Below are positions 1 to 7,742 of a stretch of DNA of 17,494 bases, piece by piece (the stretch's first letter is position 1; each line of letters begins with the position of its first letter). This DNA comes from Caldifarciminota bacterium (GTDB taxonomy: Bacteria; Hydrothermota; Hydrothermia; B15-G9; WFZT01), in the NCBI GenBank assembly GCA_026986235.1, contig JALSOY010000047.1:1-17494 (forward strand). Reading direction: 5' to 3'. A program made the translations under genes and the position numbers. The notes under the pieces are model-generated. The model saw only the letters and a program-made list of their open reading frames with translations, made no database searches and was not told where the DNA came from.

Positions 1-90
1 ACCCTGCGGAGAATAGATTCTGAATTCTCTCCAGGTAAACTGTGCCTGCAGTAATCCTGTAGCGAGGAGGGTAAGGATGAAATTTTTCAT
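1..90 (-). CDS. N-terminus of a secreted protein (partial)
   Basis: Thirty codons are visible before the gene runs off the left edge. The product begins MKNFILTLLATGLLQAQ, a short basic start followed by a hydrophobic stretch and an A-x-Q-like cleavage region, which is a convincing Sec signal peptide; the mature part then starts FTWREFRIYS. The ATG lies 6 bases beyond the stop of the glycosyltransferase gene, and an AAGGA ribosome binding site sits inside the end of that gene, so the two are probably translated from one message. In the E. coli NfrB/NfrA system a c-di-GMP-controlled glycosyltransferase is paired with an exported partner, and this protein could fill a similar role. That is inference from position only; no domain can be read in 30 residues. 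Confidence 0.7.
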   Translation of the reverse strand, partial: MKNFILTLLATGLLQAQFTWREFRIYSPQG

Positions 91-96
91 AGACGA

Positions 97-2160
97 TCAA
101 ATCCTTTTCTTCGTCAGCTTTTTCCTTCGTGGCTTCTCCTGGCTGGATACTCCAAAAATTTCGTGGAGCATATCACTTACGGAAACACCGGCAAAATCTT
201 CAAACTTCAAATCTTCGATCTCCTCCCATAGGTCGGATTCAGCCTCTTCTTCAGCGAACCTGTCAAGTCCCTTCTCCCTGATTTTACGGGAGAGAACCAC
301 AAGCCCCGGTTCTGCAAACGCAGTCAGGAAGTCCCTGAATTCCGATCTTGGAATAATGACCGGGATAACGACCTTTCCGAGTTTTTCCGAAACCTCCTTC
401 AAAAAATCGTCCGATGGAGGTTCGGTAAATCCCACTTCCATGTAGTTTTGAGTTTCTTTCAAGGGAAGAATGGAATGCTCTGCTATGTAATCCCCGCCAA
501 GTTTTTCTATTGCCTCTTCAGGAAGGCTATCCGGAAGTTCCTCCAAAAATTCGAGTCCCCTCTGGATGGCGAGGAATCTGCCCACCTGATCTTCGGATAT
601 GAGACCCATTTCAACGAGAATCTCACCGAGCTTCCTTTTCGTCTTTTTCTGCTCCTCCAGTGCGTACTCGAGGTGCTCTTTTGTAATAACCCGATTCTCG
701 ACAAGAAGTTCACCAAGTTTTTTTTGATAAGCAACGAGCTGTTCGGTCTTGGGAAATGCGTGGGTTGTCTTTGCCCAGGACAGAGGCTTCTTCGTAATTT
801 TATGCCAGATAAACTTCGTTAATGCGTTGTATATGGCAAGAAAGTTGATAAAATTCAGCCACGGGACTCGAAGAATACTGTAAATCCCCTGTTTAAGACC
901 GTAGATGACGCTGACAGCATAGATCTTCATGAGTAATCTTTCAAAAAGCATGACCGTGTTGAAAAATATGATCCACCATATAATGCCCTCACCGGGTATG
1001 AACCGCGAGAGATTCCACCCCGTGTGCAGTATCTTACCAAGAAGTACATAAATCCAGCCTGAGATGAAAAGAAGGTTTGTCATGAAACTGATGATGGACG
1101 ACCAGACACCTTTTCTATCTTTGTAAAGGTAAAATTTGTCGATCAACTTACCACGCCACCTGAGCTTCTCAGTTCCCTGAAAAATGATGCCCAGCATCCA
1201 GCGGGACTTCTGTCTGATGGCAGCCTTGAACTGGAAAGGAAAGTACTCTCTCGTTGCTATAAATTCGCTTCTGTATTCAAAATGCTTTCTCAACCATCCG
1301 GGTAAAAATTTGAGCCACCAGCTGTTCCTCTTTACCTTCACTGCTCTCTTCAAAAGAGCCTGCTTACCACCAAGCTCTTTTATGCGCTTCCCTATGATGT
1401 AATCCTCGGTCAGAGATTCTGTGTCAAAGAGAACATTTCTGTGCCTGTCTGCAAGCTTTTCGAGAATTTGTCTCGAAAAGGCCGTCCCCACCCCTGCTGA
1501 TGGAACGAAACCACCAAGAACATTCCTGACATAGATTTCCTTTAAGTGGTGCTCTGCAAACTCGTCCATATATGTGCCAGCAGTAAAGTTTTTGAATGGA
1601 ACTTCCAGGGAAAAGACCGGGATCTGGATCATGTCGTATTCCTCCGAGAGGTAATTTACCAGTTTCAGAGAGAGGGGATGAATGATGTCTTCTGCGTCGT
1701 GCATGAGAATTATGTCAAATTTTATTCCGTTCTCCTCCTCGTACTTCAACATGTTCTGGTAAATCCAGTTCAGGTTATCCGCCTTGTTGGTGGGGCCATC
1801 GTGTGGAACCTGAGCCATGTGTACATGCGGATAAAGCCTCTCCACCTTCGCCACCTTCATCTTCGTGTCAAAGTCATTGGGATACACGCCTATGAAGATG
1901 TGGTAATTTTTGTAGGCCAGAACATTGACATTGTGCTTTATCATGTCCTCAATAACTTCAGCCTCTTTCCAGGCCGGCAGAAATATTGCAATGTTCTTTT
2001 CTGGAACTTTATCGAGATCTTCAAGCCTGACCCTGACCTTTTCTCCATTAAATGTGCGTAATACGAAATAAAGAATGTCCGAGAAAAGATCGTCAAGGGA
2101 GCCTATAAAAACTCCCCATATCGTTATGTACACGAGTATGTAAACTATTGCAAAAACCAT
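97..2160 (-). CDS. Processive family-2 glycosyltransferase with C-terminal MshEN (c-di-GMP-type) domain, NfrB-like
   Basis: This 687-residue membrane protein should polymerise or transfer a sugar from a nucleotide-sugar on the cytoplasmic face of the inner membrane. An N-terminal membrane segment (about 2-20) is followed by a GT2 domain with the processive signature: LPAWKEAEVI (61-70), the DAED metal-binding motif (155-158), TEDY (251-254) and QKSRW (317-321). Membrane segments follow at about 355-376, 392-408 and 430-447. Residues 478-533 hold two tandem copies of the LGxxLxxxxxIxxxxLxxxLxxQ pattern typical of MshEN/GspE N-terminal domains, with the rest of that fold to about 620. The tail is acidic, then very basic. 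MshEN domains bind c-di-GMP in MshE and NfrB, so control by c-di-GMP is likely by family knowledge. The start is 2 bases after the Rieske stop, and a secreted-protein gene follows, suggesting a three-gene operon. The sugar and polymer cannot be told. Confidence 0.9.
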   Translation of the reverse strand: MVFAIVYILVYITIWGVFIGSLDDLFSDILYFVLRTFNGEKVRVRLEDLDKVPEKNIAIFLPAWKEAEVIEDMIKHNVNVLAYKNYHIFIGVYPNDFDTKMKVAKVERLYPHVHMAQVPHDGPTNKADNLNWIYQNMLKYEEENGIKFDIILMHDAEDIIHPLSLKLVNYLSEEYDMIQIPVFSLEVPFKNFTAGTYMDEFAEHHLKEIYVRNVLGGFVPSAGVGTAFSRQILEKLADRHRNVLFDTESLTEDYIIGKRIKELGGKQALLKRAVKVKRNSWWLKFLPGWLRKHFEYRSEFIATREYFPFQFKAAIRQKSRWMLGIIFQGTEKLRWRGKLIDKFYLYKDRKGVWSSIISFMTNLLFISGWIYVLLGKILHTGWNLSRFIPGEGIIWWIIFFNTVMLFERLLMKIYAVSVIYGLKQGIYSILRVPWLNFINFLAIYNALTKFIWHKITKKPLSWAKTTHAFPKTEQLVAYQKKLGELLVENRVITKEHLEYALEEQKKTKRKLGEILVEMGLISEDQVGRFLAIQRGLEFLEELPDSLPEEAIEKLGGDYIAEHSILPLKETQNYMEVGFTEPPSDDFLKEVSEKLGKVVIPVIIPRSEFRDFLTAFAEPGLVVLSRKIREKGLDRFAEEEAESDLWEEIEDLKFEDFAGVSVSDMLHEIFGVSSQEKPRRKKLTKKRI

Positions 2161-2162
2161 AC

Positions 2163-2546
2163 TTAATCAACCGCCGTCAATATTATATTTCCGTCCACGA
2201 TGTAATCAAGTTTTTTCAATCTTTTTCTTGCAGGACCTTTAATGACAGATCCATCGAGAGCGTACTCACTCCCGTGACAGGGGCATTTAAAAATACCGGA
2301 TTTTTCATCAAATTCAACGATGCATCCAAGATGAGTACACCTTCCTGACAGGATGTGTAATCCATCTCTGTCTCGAAAATAGATAACACCTTCCTTTATC
2401 CGGGGATTTTCTGTTACTTCGTCTCTCAAAATCCTGATTTTATGCGATTTTTTTAATCTGAACCCCAGGAAGTCCAGTAAGAGTTTTCCACTTACAATGA
2501 AAATTATGAGGCTCAGTAACGAGCTTAAAAAATCCCTGCGCTTCAT
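2163..2546 (-). CDS. Small membrane-anchored Rieske [2Fe-2S] protein
   Basis: The 127-residue product begins MKRRDFLSSL and continues into a hydrophobic helix (about 8-27), so it is probably an N-terminally anchored or exported electron-transfer protein; MKRRDFL resembles a short twin-arginine-type start. The Rieske cluster motifs are complete: C70-T-H72-L-G-C75 and C88-P-C90-H91. C70, H72, C88 and H91 are the expected cluster ligands, and C75/C90 form the stabilising disulfide of high-potential Rieske proteins. The length fits a single Rieske domain without the larger insertions of cytochrome bc1 subunits. No cytochrome b or c1 gene is in the window; the next gene, 2 bases on, is a glycosyltransferase, so the redox partner is unknown. 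Upstream a TATATC box (2554-2559) ends 7 bases before the ATG, no Shine-Dalgarno sequence is seen, and no good -35 was found. Confidence 0.93.
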   Translation of the reverse strand: MKRRDFLSSLLSLIIFIVSGKLLLDFLGFRLKKSHKIRILRDEVTENPRIKEGVIYFRDRDGLHILSGRCTHLGCIVEFDEKSGIFKCPCHGSEYALDGSVIKGPARKRLKKLDYIVDGNIILTAVD

Positions 2547-2551
2547 GTGTC

Positions 2552-2580
2552 TTGATATAGTTTTCCCACTGTTTTAAACT
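2552..2580 (+). promoter_or_regulatory. Putative sigma70-type promoter of the surface-protein gene, overlapping the Rieske upstream region
   Basis: TTGATA (2552-2557) and TAAACT (2575-2580) are 17 bases apart. Transcription would begin about at the ATG (2589), and no Shine-Dalgarno sequence is present, so the message may be leaderless. The -35 overlaps a TATATC box on the other strand that would serve the Rieske gene, so the two promoters would share bases in this 42-bp divergent gap. Prediction from sequence only. Confidence 0.4.
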
Positions 2581-2588
2581 GTTCTCCA

Positions 2589-5135
2589 ATGCTCGTTTTA
2601 TTTATAACCATCCTCGTCACTCTTAATCAGCAGAACGGCTGGTTCTATTTATATACTCTGGAGGACACCGTTTTACCAGTGGAGTCTCCGGACATTTCCA
2701 TTTCCGACGAAGGTATAGATTTGCGGGGTAGCAAAAGCATTTCCGTTTCAACGGGATCCGATGGCGGACTTCAGGTTAACCAGAGTATCAGGTTAAGCGT
2801 GGAGGGAAGGACGGGAAAGTGGGGGCGTATCCAGGGAGTGATCAACGATAACAGTGAAGTACCCTCAGGTATTATATCCCGTAACCTTTCAGGCTACAGC
2901 GAGATCTTCTTGAGGTATCTTTACCGTGGATTTGTCTGGAGTTTCGGAAAGATGAACTTTAAAACGGAGTATTTTTCATCCCCGATGATAGGCGGAGTTA
3001 TGGAATTCGGGCCACACTTCAAACTTGCCCGCGGAGTAGTGCCAGGGGCTTTGAAGATAAAAACTTTTTCAGGTATCAAAAACCCTGCGATTCCAATAAA
3101 AATTACGGAAGAAAACGAGAAAATCGTCGAAGGCACCCTGAGGGCTTTCCTCAACGAAAAACCCCTGAGAGAAAATCGTGATTTCAGCGTGGACTATGTC
3201 TCTGGAACTTTCCACTTCCTTCCGGGAATAGAGGTAAACCCCGAAGACAGACTCCGGCTGGAGTACATCTCAGGAGAATCCTTTGGCAGAAAAAACCTCA
3301 CTGCCCTTGAGTTTTCCACAAAGAGCGAATGGTATTCTTTCAAGATCGATTTCGACCAGGTAAGTGACGATAAGGATTACTGGATCAAACATCTCGGAAA
3401 AGAGGCAATTGATTCCATAAGGAAAGCCACGGGGAAAATAAGAGTTCCATCCTGGAAGTTTGCTGGAAGGGGAAAAGGGGATTACGACCTCGTGGACAGT
3501 ATCTTCGTCTTCCGGGGAGAAGGTAAGGGGTCGTACCTCGTGAGTTTCAACTATGTGGGAGAGGGAGAAGGGGACTACAGGTTTAACGATGCAGGCGGAT
3601 TTTTCTACTTCGCCGGCAGGGGAATGGGAGACTACACACCTTACATATTTTTAACACCGCCTGAAAGGAGGCGGCGAATCTTCCTGAATTCACAGCTAAA
3701 GTACGGGGATTTCAGTTTCAATAGCGGTGCATACCTGACCTTCGTCGACGAAAACATTCTCTCAGGCAAATCAAGTTACACGGGTACAAATGGCTACCTG
3801 GGCATGGATTATACGGGGAGGTACACATCCGGAAAATTATGGCTTTTCCAATCTGATTCAGGCGGCCAATTCCTCAGCGACGATTTATCCGGCATCTCTG
3901 GACGCGGTTTCCTTTTCTCAATCTCTGCAAAAAGATTCGCGGATTTCAATCCCGGTCTGCTGATTTCATCCACAGGAAAAAGGCATTTCGTTAAGGCCTG
4001 GCTTAAAGGAAGGTTCTACAGCACCTTTTACGAGGAATCAGATTCACAGAAGCGCTACGGGATGAAGTTTTTCCTTTTTACCGGAAATGTCAGGGCGTAT
4101 CTCGGATTGAGAAGATTTTTTTCAAAATACTATTCGTACAGCCAGATCTCAGGGGGTGTGGATTACGAGCCATACTTGAGAATAAAAACTTCACGCCGTC
4201 TGTTCGACGACGGCAGGCTGGAAAACAGCCTTGACCTCACTTTTCAAACTGATAGACTGGGTATCGGCTACAGGCTTGTTTCCATCTCCCCCGGTGACTC
4301 CATATTTCAAACTGTATCAGGTGAATTTTCAGGGTTTTTAAAGAATATCGGATACTCTGCCAGACTCAGATTTATGGAAGACATCGAAAGTGAATTTTCC
4401 TACAGATATGTCTTCGTTGGAGCTGGCAATGGAAGTTTTTGCTACGATTCCACGAGTGGCAAATTTTACAGGGATCCACTTGGATGCTACGAAAGACAGG
4501 TGATTTTCACAGGGAAAAGCAGGGGTATTAAAAACCTCTCCGGTGATGTCTCTTTTAACTTCAAAGGATTGAGTTTTAAGTACTCGGGAAACTTAAAATT
4601 CTTAAACGAAGTTCTCTCCCATCAGAGGAGTTTTTATGCTACCTACACAGGAGTCAACATCGTCGGTAGTTACACAAACATCTCAGGTCATCAGATGGAG
4701 GAGAAAAACCTGTTCGAAGAGGGGGTTCTGGAGGTTAGATCGAAAAGGATCACACCAGGTGTCAGATTTTCGAGGATCGAGGGATCAGGTATTCAATCCG
4801 ACAGGTACTACCAGGTTTACTCAAAATTCCATGTAATTGGCTCTGTTATAAAAATGGGAGTATTCAAGAGGCCTTCGTATCCTGTGGGTTTTATTGGAGA
4901 AATTAATTACATTGCCGGTATCTTTCACGGCACGCTCAATGCAGATTGCAGAGTGACTTACATTGATCGTGCTCCTTCTGGAGTGTATCCTTCAAAGGGA
5001 TTTTCCCTGATGTACAGTTTGAGATACAGCCACGAGTTTCTATCACACACACAGGGTGAGGTGGAGCTGAAGGGCAGAAAAGAGGGAGGGCGGCACATTT
5101 ACACTGTAAGGGCCTCAGTTTCCATCCAGTTCTGA
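2589..5135 (+). CDS. Large exported beta-strand-rich (outer membrane/surface) protein with GxGxGDY repeats
   Basis: I do not recognise a named family. The 848-residue protein starts with a short hydrophobic signal-like segment (MLVLFITILVTL) and is then almost entirely alternating polar/aromatic beta-strand sequence, ending in RASVSIQF, a terminal strand with a final aromatic residue as in outer-membrane beta-barrels. Residues 188-228 contain an NRDFSVDYVSGTFHF segment followed by RLRLEY, similar to the DYxVDYxxGxIxF strand motif seen repeatedly in SprA-like T9SS translocon proteins. Four copies of a (F/Y)xGxGxGxY motif lie at residues 291-299, 308-316, 322-330 and 341-349. The C-terminal half (about 365-848) looks like a long barrel. 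A surface barrel or adaptor is my inference; at 848 residues it is far smaller than SprA. The ATG lacks a ribosome binding site and an in-frame stop lies 36 bases upstream. The 3' end overlaps the convergent GT9 gene by 21 bp. Confidence 0.85.
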   Translation: MLVLFITILVTLNQQNGWFYLYTLEDTVLPVESPDISISDEGIDLRGSKSISVSTGSDGGLQVNQSIRLSVEGRTGKWGRIQGVINDNSEVPSGIISRNLSGYSEIFLRYLYRGFVWSFGKMNFKTEYFSSPMIGGVMEFGPHFKLARGVVPGALKIKTFSGIKNPAIPIKITEENEKIVEGTLRAFLNEKPLRENRDFSVDYVSGTFHFLPGIEVNPEDRLRLEYISGESFGRKNLTALEFSTKSEWYSFKIDFDQVSDDKDYWIKHLGKEAIDSIRKATGKIRVPSWKFAGRGKGDYDLVDSIFVFRGEGKGSYLVSFNYVGEGEGDYRFNDAGGFFYFAGRGMGDYTPYIFLTPPERRRRIFLNSQLKYGDFSFNSGAYLTFVDENILSGKSSYTGTNGYLGMDYTGRYTSGKLWLFQSDSGGQFLSDDLSGISGRGFLFSISAKRFADFNPGLLISSTGKRHFVKAWLKGRFYSTFYEESDSQKRYGMKFFLFTGNVRAYLGLRRFFSKYYSYSQISGGVDYEPYLRIKTSRRLFDDGRLENSLDLTFQTDRLGIGYRLVSISPGDSIFQTVSGEFSGFLKNIGYSARLRFMEDIESEFSYRYVFVGAGNGSFCYDSTSGKFYRDPLGCYERQVIFTGKSRGIKNLSGDVSFNFKGLSFKYSGNLKFLNEVLSHQRSFYATYTGVNIVGSYTNISGHQMEEKNLFEEGVLEVRSKRITPGVRFSRIEGSGIQSDRYYQVYSKFHVIGSVIKMGVFKRPSYPVGFIGEINYIAGIFHGTLNADCRVTYIDRAPSGVYPSKGFSLMYSLRYSHEFLSHTQGEVELKGRKEGGRHIYTVRASVSIQF
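3459..3635 (+). repeat. Four GxGxGDY coding repeats
   Basis: Inside the surface-protein gene, the segments FAGRGKGDY, FRGEGKGSY, YVGEGEGDY and FAGRGMGDY occur in 59 residues, with start-to-start spacings of 17, 14 and 19 residues. The segments between them (for example DLVDSIFV, LVSFN, RFNDAGGFFY) are hydrophobic/aromatic strands. This looks like a beta-hairpin repeat with glycine-rich turns separating the N-terminal domain from the barrel-like half. The DNA copies are diverged, so this is an old protein repeat, not a recent duplication. Confidence 0.8.
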
Positions 5136-6098
5136 TAAAAATTTTTCAAATTTTTCAAATACCTCTTCAGCAGTGAGGCTGTGGATGCAGTCAAATGTAC
5201 CAAGTGGGCACTTCTTCTTCCAGCACGGTTGACAGGGAAGGCCCTTGTAGGCGTAAGAGTGGTGAGGATAAGGTGGTGTCCACGCTTCTGGAAGTTCGGT
5301 GAAAAATAGTGCAAAAGTGGGTGTACCCTGACTTACCGCGATGTGTTTGGGGCCGGAGTCAGAGCCGAAGAATACACCTGCAAGCTTCATGAGTGCACCA
5401 AGATCGTGCAATGTCGGCGTCGGTGGCGCAGGCTTTACCCACCGTGCACATTCGAAGATCTGACTAAGAGTCCCTGGACTGTCGTTTATTAAAAGAACGG
5501 GAAGTTTCAACCTTTTTTCAACCAGATTGAAAAAAGTGCAGTATTTACCTGCTCCCCAGGATCTGTGTGGTAGATCAAGTCTTATGTGTGAAACTATAAA
5601 AAAATCGCCTGCATCCTGAAGCTTCTCTTTCATCCTTTCAACGAACGGAACAGGAATGGGAAACTCTGTCTCTATGGGCACATTCATGGGATCGATACCA
5701 AGTGGCCTTCCAAACTCCAATCTATGGTAAACCGTATAATGGATTTTACCAAATGGAGGATAGATGGGGACATTGTAGTGCCTGATCTTCCTCTTTTTGT
5801 CAATGGCAAAAATAAACTTTGCACCCGAGAGTTTTGAGGCTAATGCAGAAGCAAGATTCCCCTTCAGATCCATGAAAATTTCAGGGTGAAATTTCTTTCT
5901 GATAGAGATAACATCTTTGAAACTGAATTCAGCCGGGATGACGCGCCTGTTGTATTTCAGAATTTCAATAGCAGGTTTTCTTGAAAAATAGACGATTTTC
6001 GAATCAGGGAATTTAGTCTTCAGAGCGCGTATTAAAGGCGTATCGAGGAGTGTATCCCCAATGGCACCTGGCCTGAAAATAACGATATTCCCCGGCAC
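5115..6098 (-). CDS. Glycosyltransferase family 9 (heptosyltransferase-like)
   Basis: The 327-residue protein matches the GT9/heptosyltransferase family in layout and usual length. The N-terminal Rossmann half opens with IVIFRPGAIGDTLLDTPLI (5-23), the canonical RxGAIGD loop. The nucleotide-binding half carries GSDSGPKHIAVSQGTP (245-260), the family's D-S/T-G-x-x-H-x-A-x-x-x-G-x-P motif. Near the end, C289, C292, C297 and C304 form the cysteine cluster common in bacterial GT9 proteins of the lipopolysaccharide/ADP-heptose type, followed by a TAEEV segment. It should add a sugar to a lipid-linked or core oligosaccharide at the inner membrane. The start is GTG, 3 bases after the aldehyde dehydrogenase stop; the only GGAG is about 16 bases upstream, so translation may be coupled. 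The donor sugar cannot be read from sequence. Confidence 0.9.
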   Translation of the reverse strand: MPGNIVIFRPGAIGDTLLDTPLIRALKTKFPDSKIVYFSRKPAIEILKYNRRVIPAEFSFKDVISIRKKFHPEIFMDLKGNLASALASKLSGAKFIFAIDKKRKIRHYNVPIYPPFGKIHYTVYHRLEFGRPLGIDPMNVPIETEFPIPVPFVERMKEKLQDAGDFFIVSHIRLDLPHRSWGAGKYCTFFNLVEKRLKLPVLLINDSPGTLSQIFECARWVKPAPPTPTLHDLGALMKLAGVFFGSDSGPKHIAVSQGTPTFALFFTELPEAWTPPYPHHSYAYKGLPCQPCWKKKCPLGTFDCIHSLTAEEVFEKFEKFLSELDGN

Positions 6099-6101
6099 TT
6101 T

Positions 6102-7730
6102 TTAAAAGAATCTTCTCCAGTTTTTCAGGAGATTCACAATGGATGTTGTCTTCTTCAGCCTCCCGAAAAATGGGAGCATCTTGAGAAGGTAACGGAACTT
6201 ACTATGTCCGTACATTGCGTGACCCGAAAGCCTTGCGATAGACAGGAGTTCTTTATCATATGGATACCACCAGAGCTGGGATTCCCGGATGCTAAAGTCT
6301 TCACTTACAAACTTTATGTTCGTGAGTTCCAGAAGTCCGAATCTTCCGTGTGTCCTGCCAATTCCGGAAAACTTAACTCCACCCCAGGCACCCTCTGGCT
6401 CTCCGAAGCTGAAAACATGGTCGTTTATGGTAACTGTCCCGGTCTCAAGCCTTTCAGCGACCCTCCTGGCGAGCGACCGGTCACGGGTCCAGATTGAGGC
6501 AGTAAGGCCGTAGCTGGAATCGTTGGCAAGCCGAATTGCCTCGTCTATACTGGAAAACTTCATAACAGGGAGAACAGGCCCGAAGGTTTCATCCCTCATA
6601 ATCACCATTTCGTGGTTCACACCCGAAAGGATCGCAGGTTGCAGGAAAAACCCTCTATCCCCCACCCTATTTCCACCGTACACCACTCTGGCCCCCTTCT
6701 CCTTTGCGTCTTCTATGTGTGCCTCAACAAGTATCCTCTGAGATTCGGTGGTCATGGGACCTATCTCTGTATCTGGATCAAGTGGATCTCCGACCTCAAG
6801 CTTCTGCGTGAATTCAACGATACCGTCCATAAACACATCGAAGATCCTCTCGTGCACATACACCCTCTCAATGGATGCACAGGTCTGACCGGCATTCATA
6901 AAGGCTCCCCATACTATACCCCTGATGGCCCTTTCTATGTCAACATCCTCCATGACTATAGCCGGATCCTTGCCTCCGAGCTCGAGCACGACCTCTTTGA
7001 GACCCTCTGATGCAAGAGACATTACCCTTTTACCCGTCTCCACTGATCCCGTAAACATGATAACTCTCGTTTCTGGATGTCTTATTACAGCCTCACCCAC
7101 GGATGATCTGCCTGTCAGGACACTCACGAGTCCCGGGGGAGCGCCGGCCTCGTAGAACAGATTGGCTATCGTAAGCCCGATTGCCGCAGTGGTGGACGAT
7201 GGCTTCAAAATTACAGTATTTCCAGTAAAAACCGAGGCCAAGATGTCAAGAAAGGGTATGATAAAAGGGTAATTCCAGGGAGAGATCACACCTATGACAC
7301 CAAGAGGATCAAACCTGTAATACCCCTTCTTGTCCCTGAAAAGCACCTGCCAGTACCTGACCTTGAGTTCATCAAGATAAACTCTCCCACGATTTATGTA
7401 AAAATCAAGGGCGTCGATAGAAGGAAGAACTTCCACGGTAAACGCCTCGGATACGGGTTTCCCCTGCTCCATCGCAATTATTTTCGCTATCTCCTCACCT
7501 TTTGAAATGAGCACATCTTTTACACTGGCAAGCAGACTCTCCCTCTCGTCAAACGAGGTATCCTTCCACTTTCTGTAAAAGGCAGAAGCTGACGAAAACG
7601 CCTCCTCCACCAGATTCTCGCTTACTTCGTGTATTTCAAGGAAAACCTCACCCGTTGAAGGGTTTAAAGACCTGAAGGTCTTCCCTGTCTCTATCCATCT
7701 GCCGTTTATGTAGGGTTTTGTAAGTTCCAT
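6102..7730 (-). CDS. NAD(P)-dependent aldehyde dehydrogenase with amphipathic C-terminal extension
   Basis: The 542-residue enzyme has the complete ALDH core: PWNYPF with N153, K176 in LKPS, the FTGS loop (226-229), E250 in LELGGKDP, catalytic C284 in NAGQTCAS, and E381 in DETFGP. It should oxidise an aldehyde to the acid with NAD(P)+. It is longer than the common ~480-500 residues because of a tail after residue ~480. That tail starts with LWWYPYDKE and ends in alternating hydrophobic and basic residues (about 511-542), which could attach the enzyme to membrane. The WWYPY-type tail recalls ALDHs acting on long hydrophobic aldehydes such as diapolycopene dialdehyde; this assignment is tentative. 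An AGGA site precedes the ATG by 9 bases, and the start is 12 bases after the stop of the damaged SDR gene. Pairing with an acyl-reductase-like SDR suggests fatty aldehyde or lipid metabolism. Confidence 0.9.
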   Translation of the reverse strand: MELTKPYINGRWIETGKTFRSLNPSTGEVFLEIHEVSENLVEEAFSSASAFYRKWKDTSFDERESLLASVKDVLISKGEEIAKIIAMEQGKPVSEAFTVEVLPSIDALDFYINRGRVYLDELKVRYWQVLFRDKKGYYRFDPLGVIGVISPWNYPFIIPFLDILASVFTGNTVILKPSSTTAAIGLTIANLFYEAGAPPGLVSVLTGRSSVGEAVIRHPETRVIMFTGSVETGKRVMSLASEGLKEVVLELGGKDPAIVMEDVDIERAIRGIVWGAFMNAGQTCASIERVYVHERIFDVFMDGIVEFTQKLEVGDPLDPDTEIGPMTTESQRILVEAHIEDAKEKGARVVYGGNRVGDRGFFLQPAILSGVNHEMVIMRDETFGPVLPVMKFSSIDEAIRLANDSSYGLTASIWTRDRSLARRVAERLETGTVTINDHVFSFGEPEGAWGGVKFSGIGRTHGRFGLLELTNIKFVSEDFSIRESQLWWYPYDKELLSIARLSGHAMYGHSKFRYLLKMLPFFGRLKKTTSIVNLLKNWRRFF

Positions 7731-7742
7731 CTTAAAAATTCC

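Noticed and set aside
77..822. Plus-strand open frames opposite the glycosyltransferase gene
   Set aside because: They are antisense to a well-supported coding region, low in recognisable motifs, and lack ribosome binding sites.
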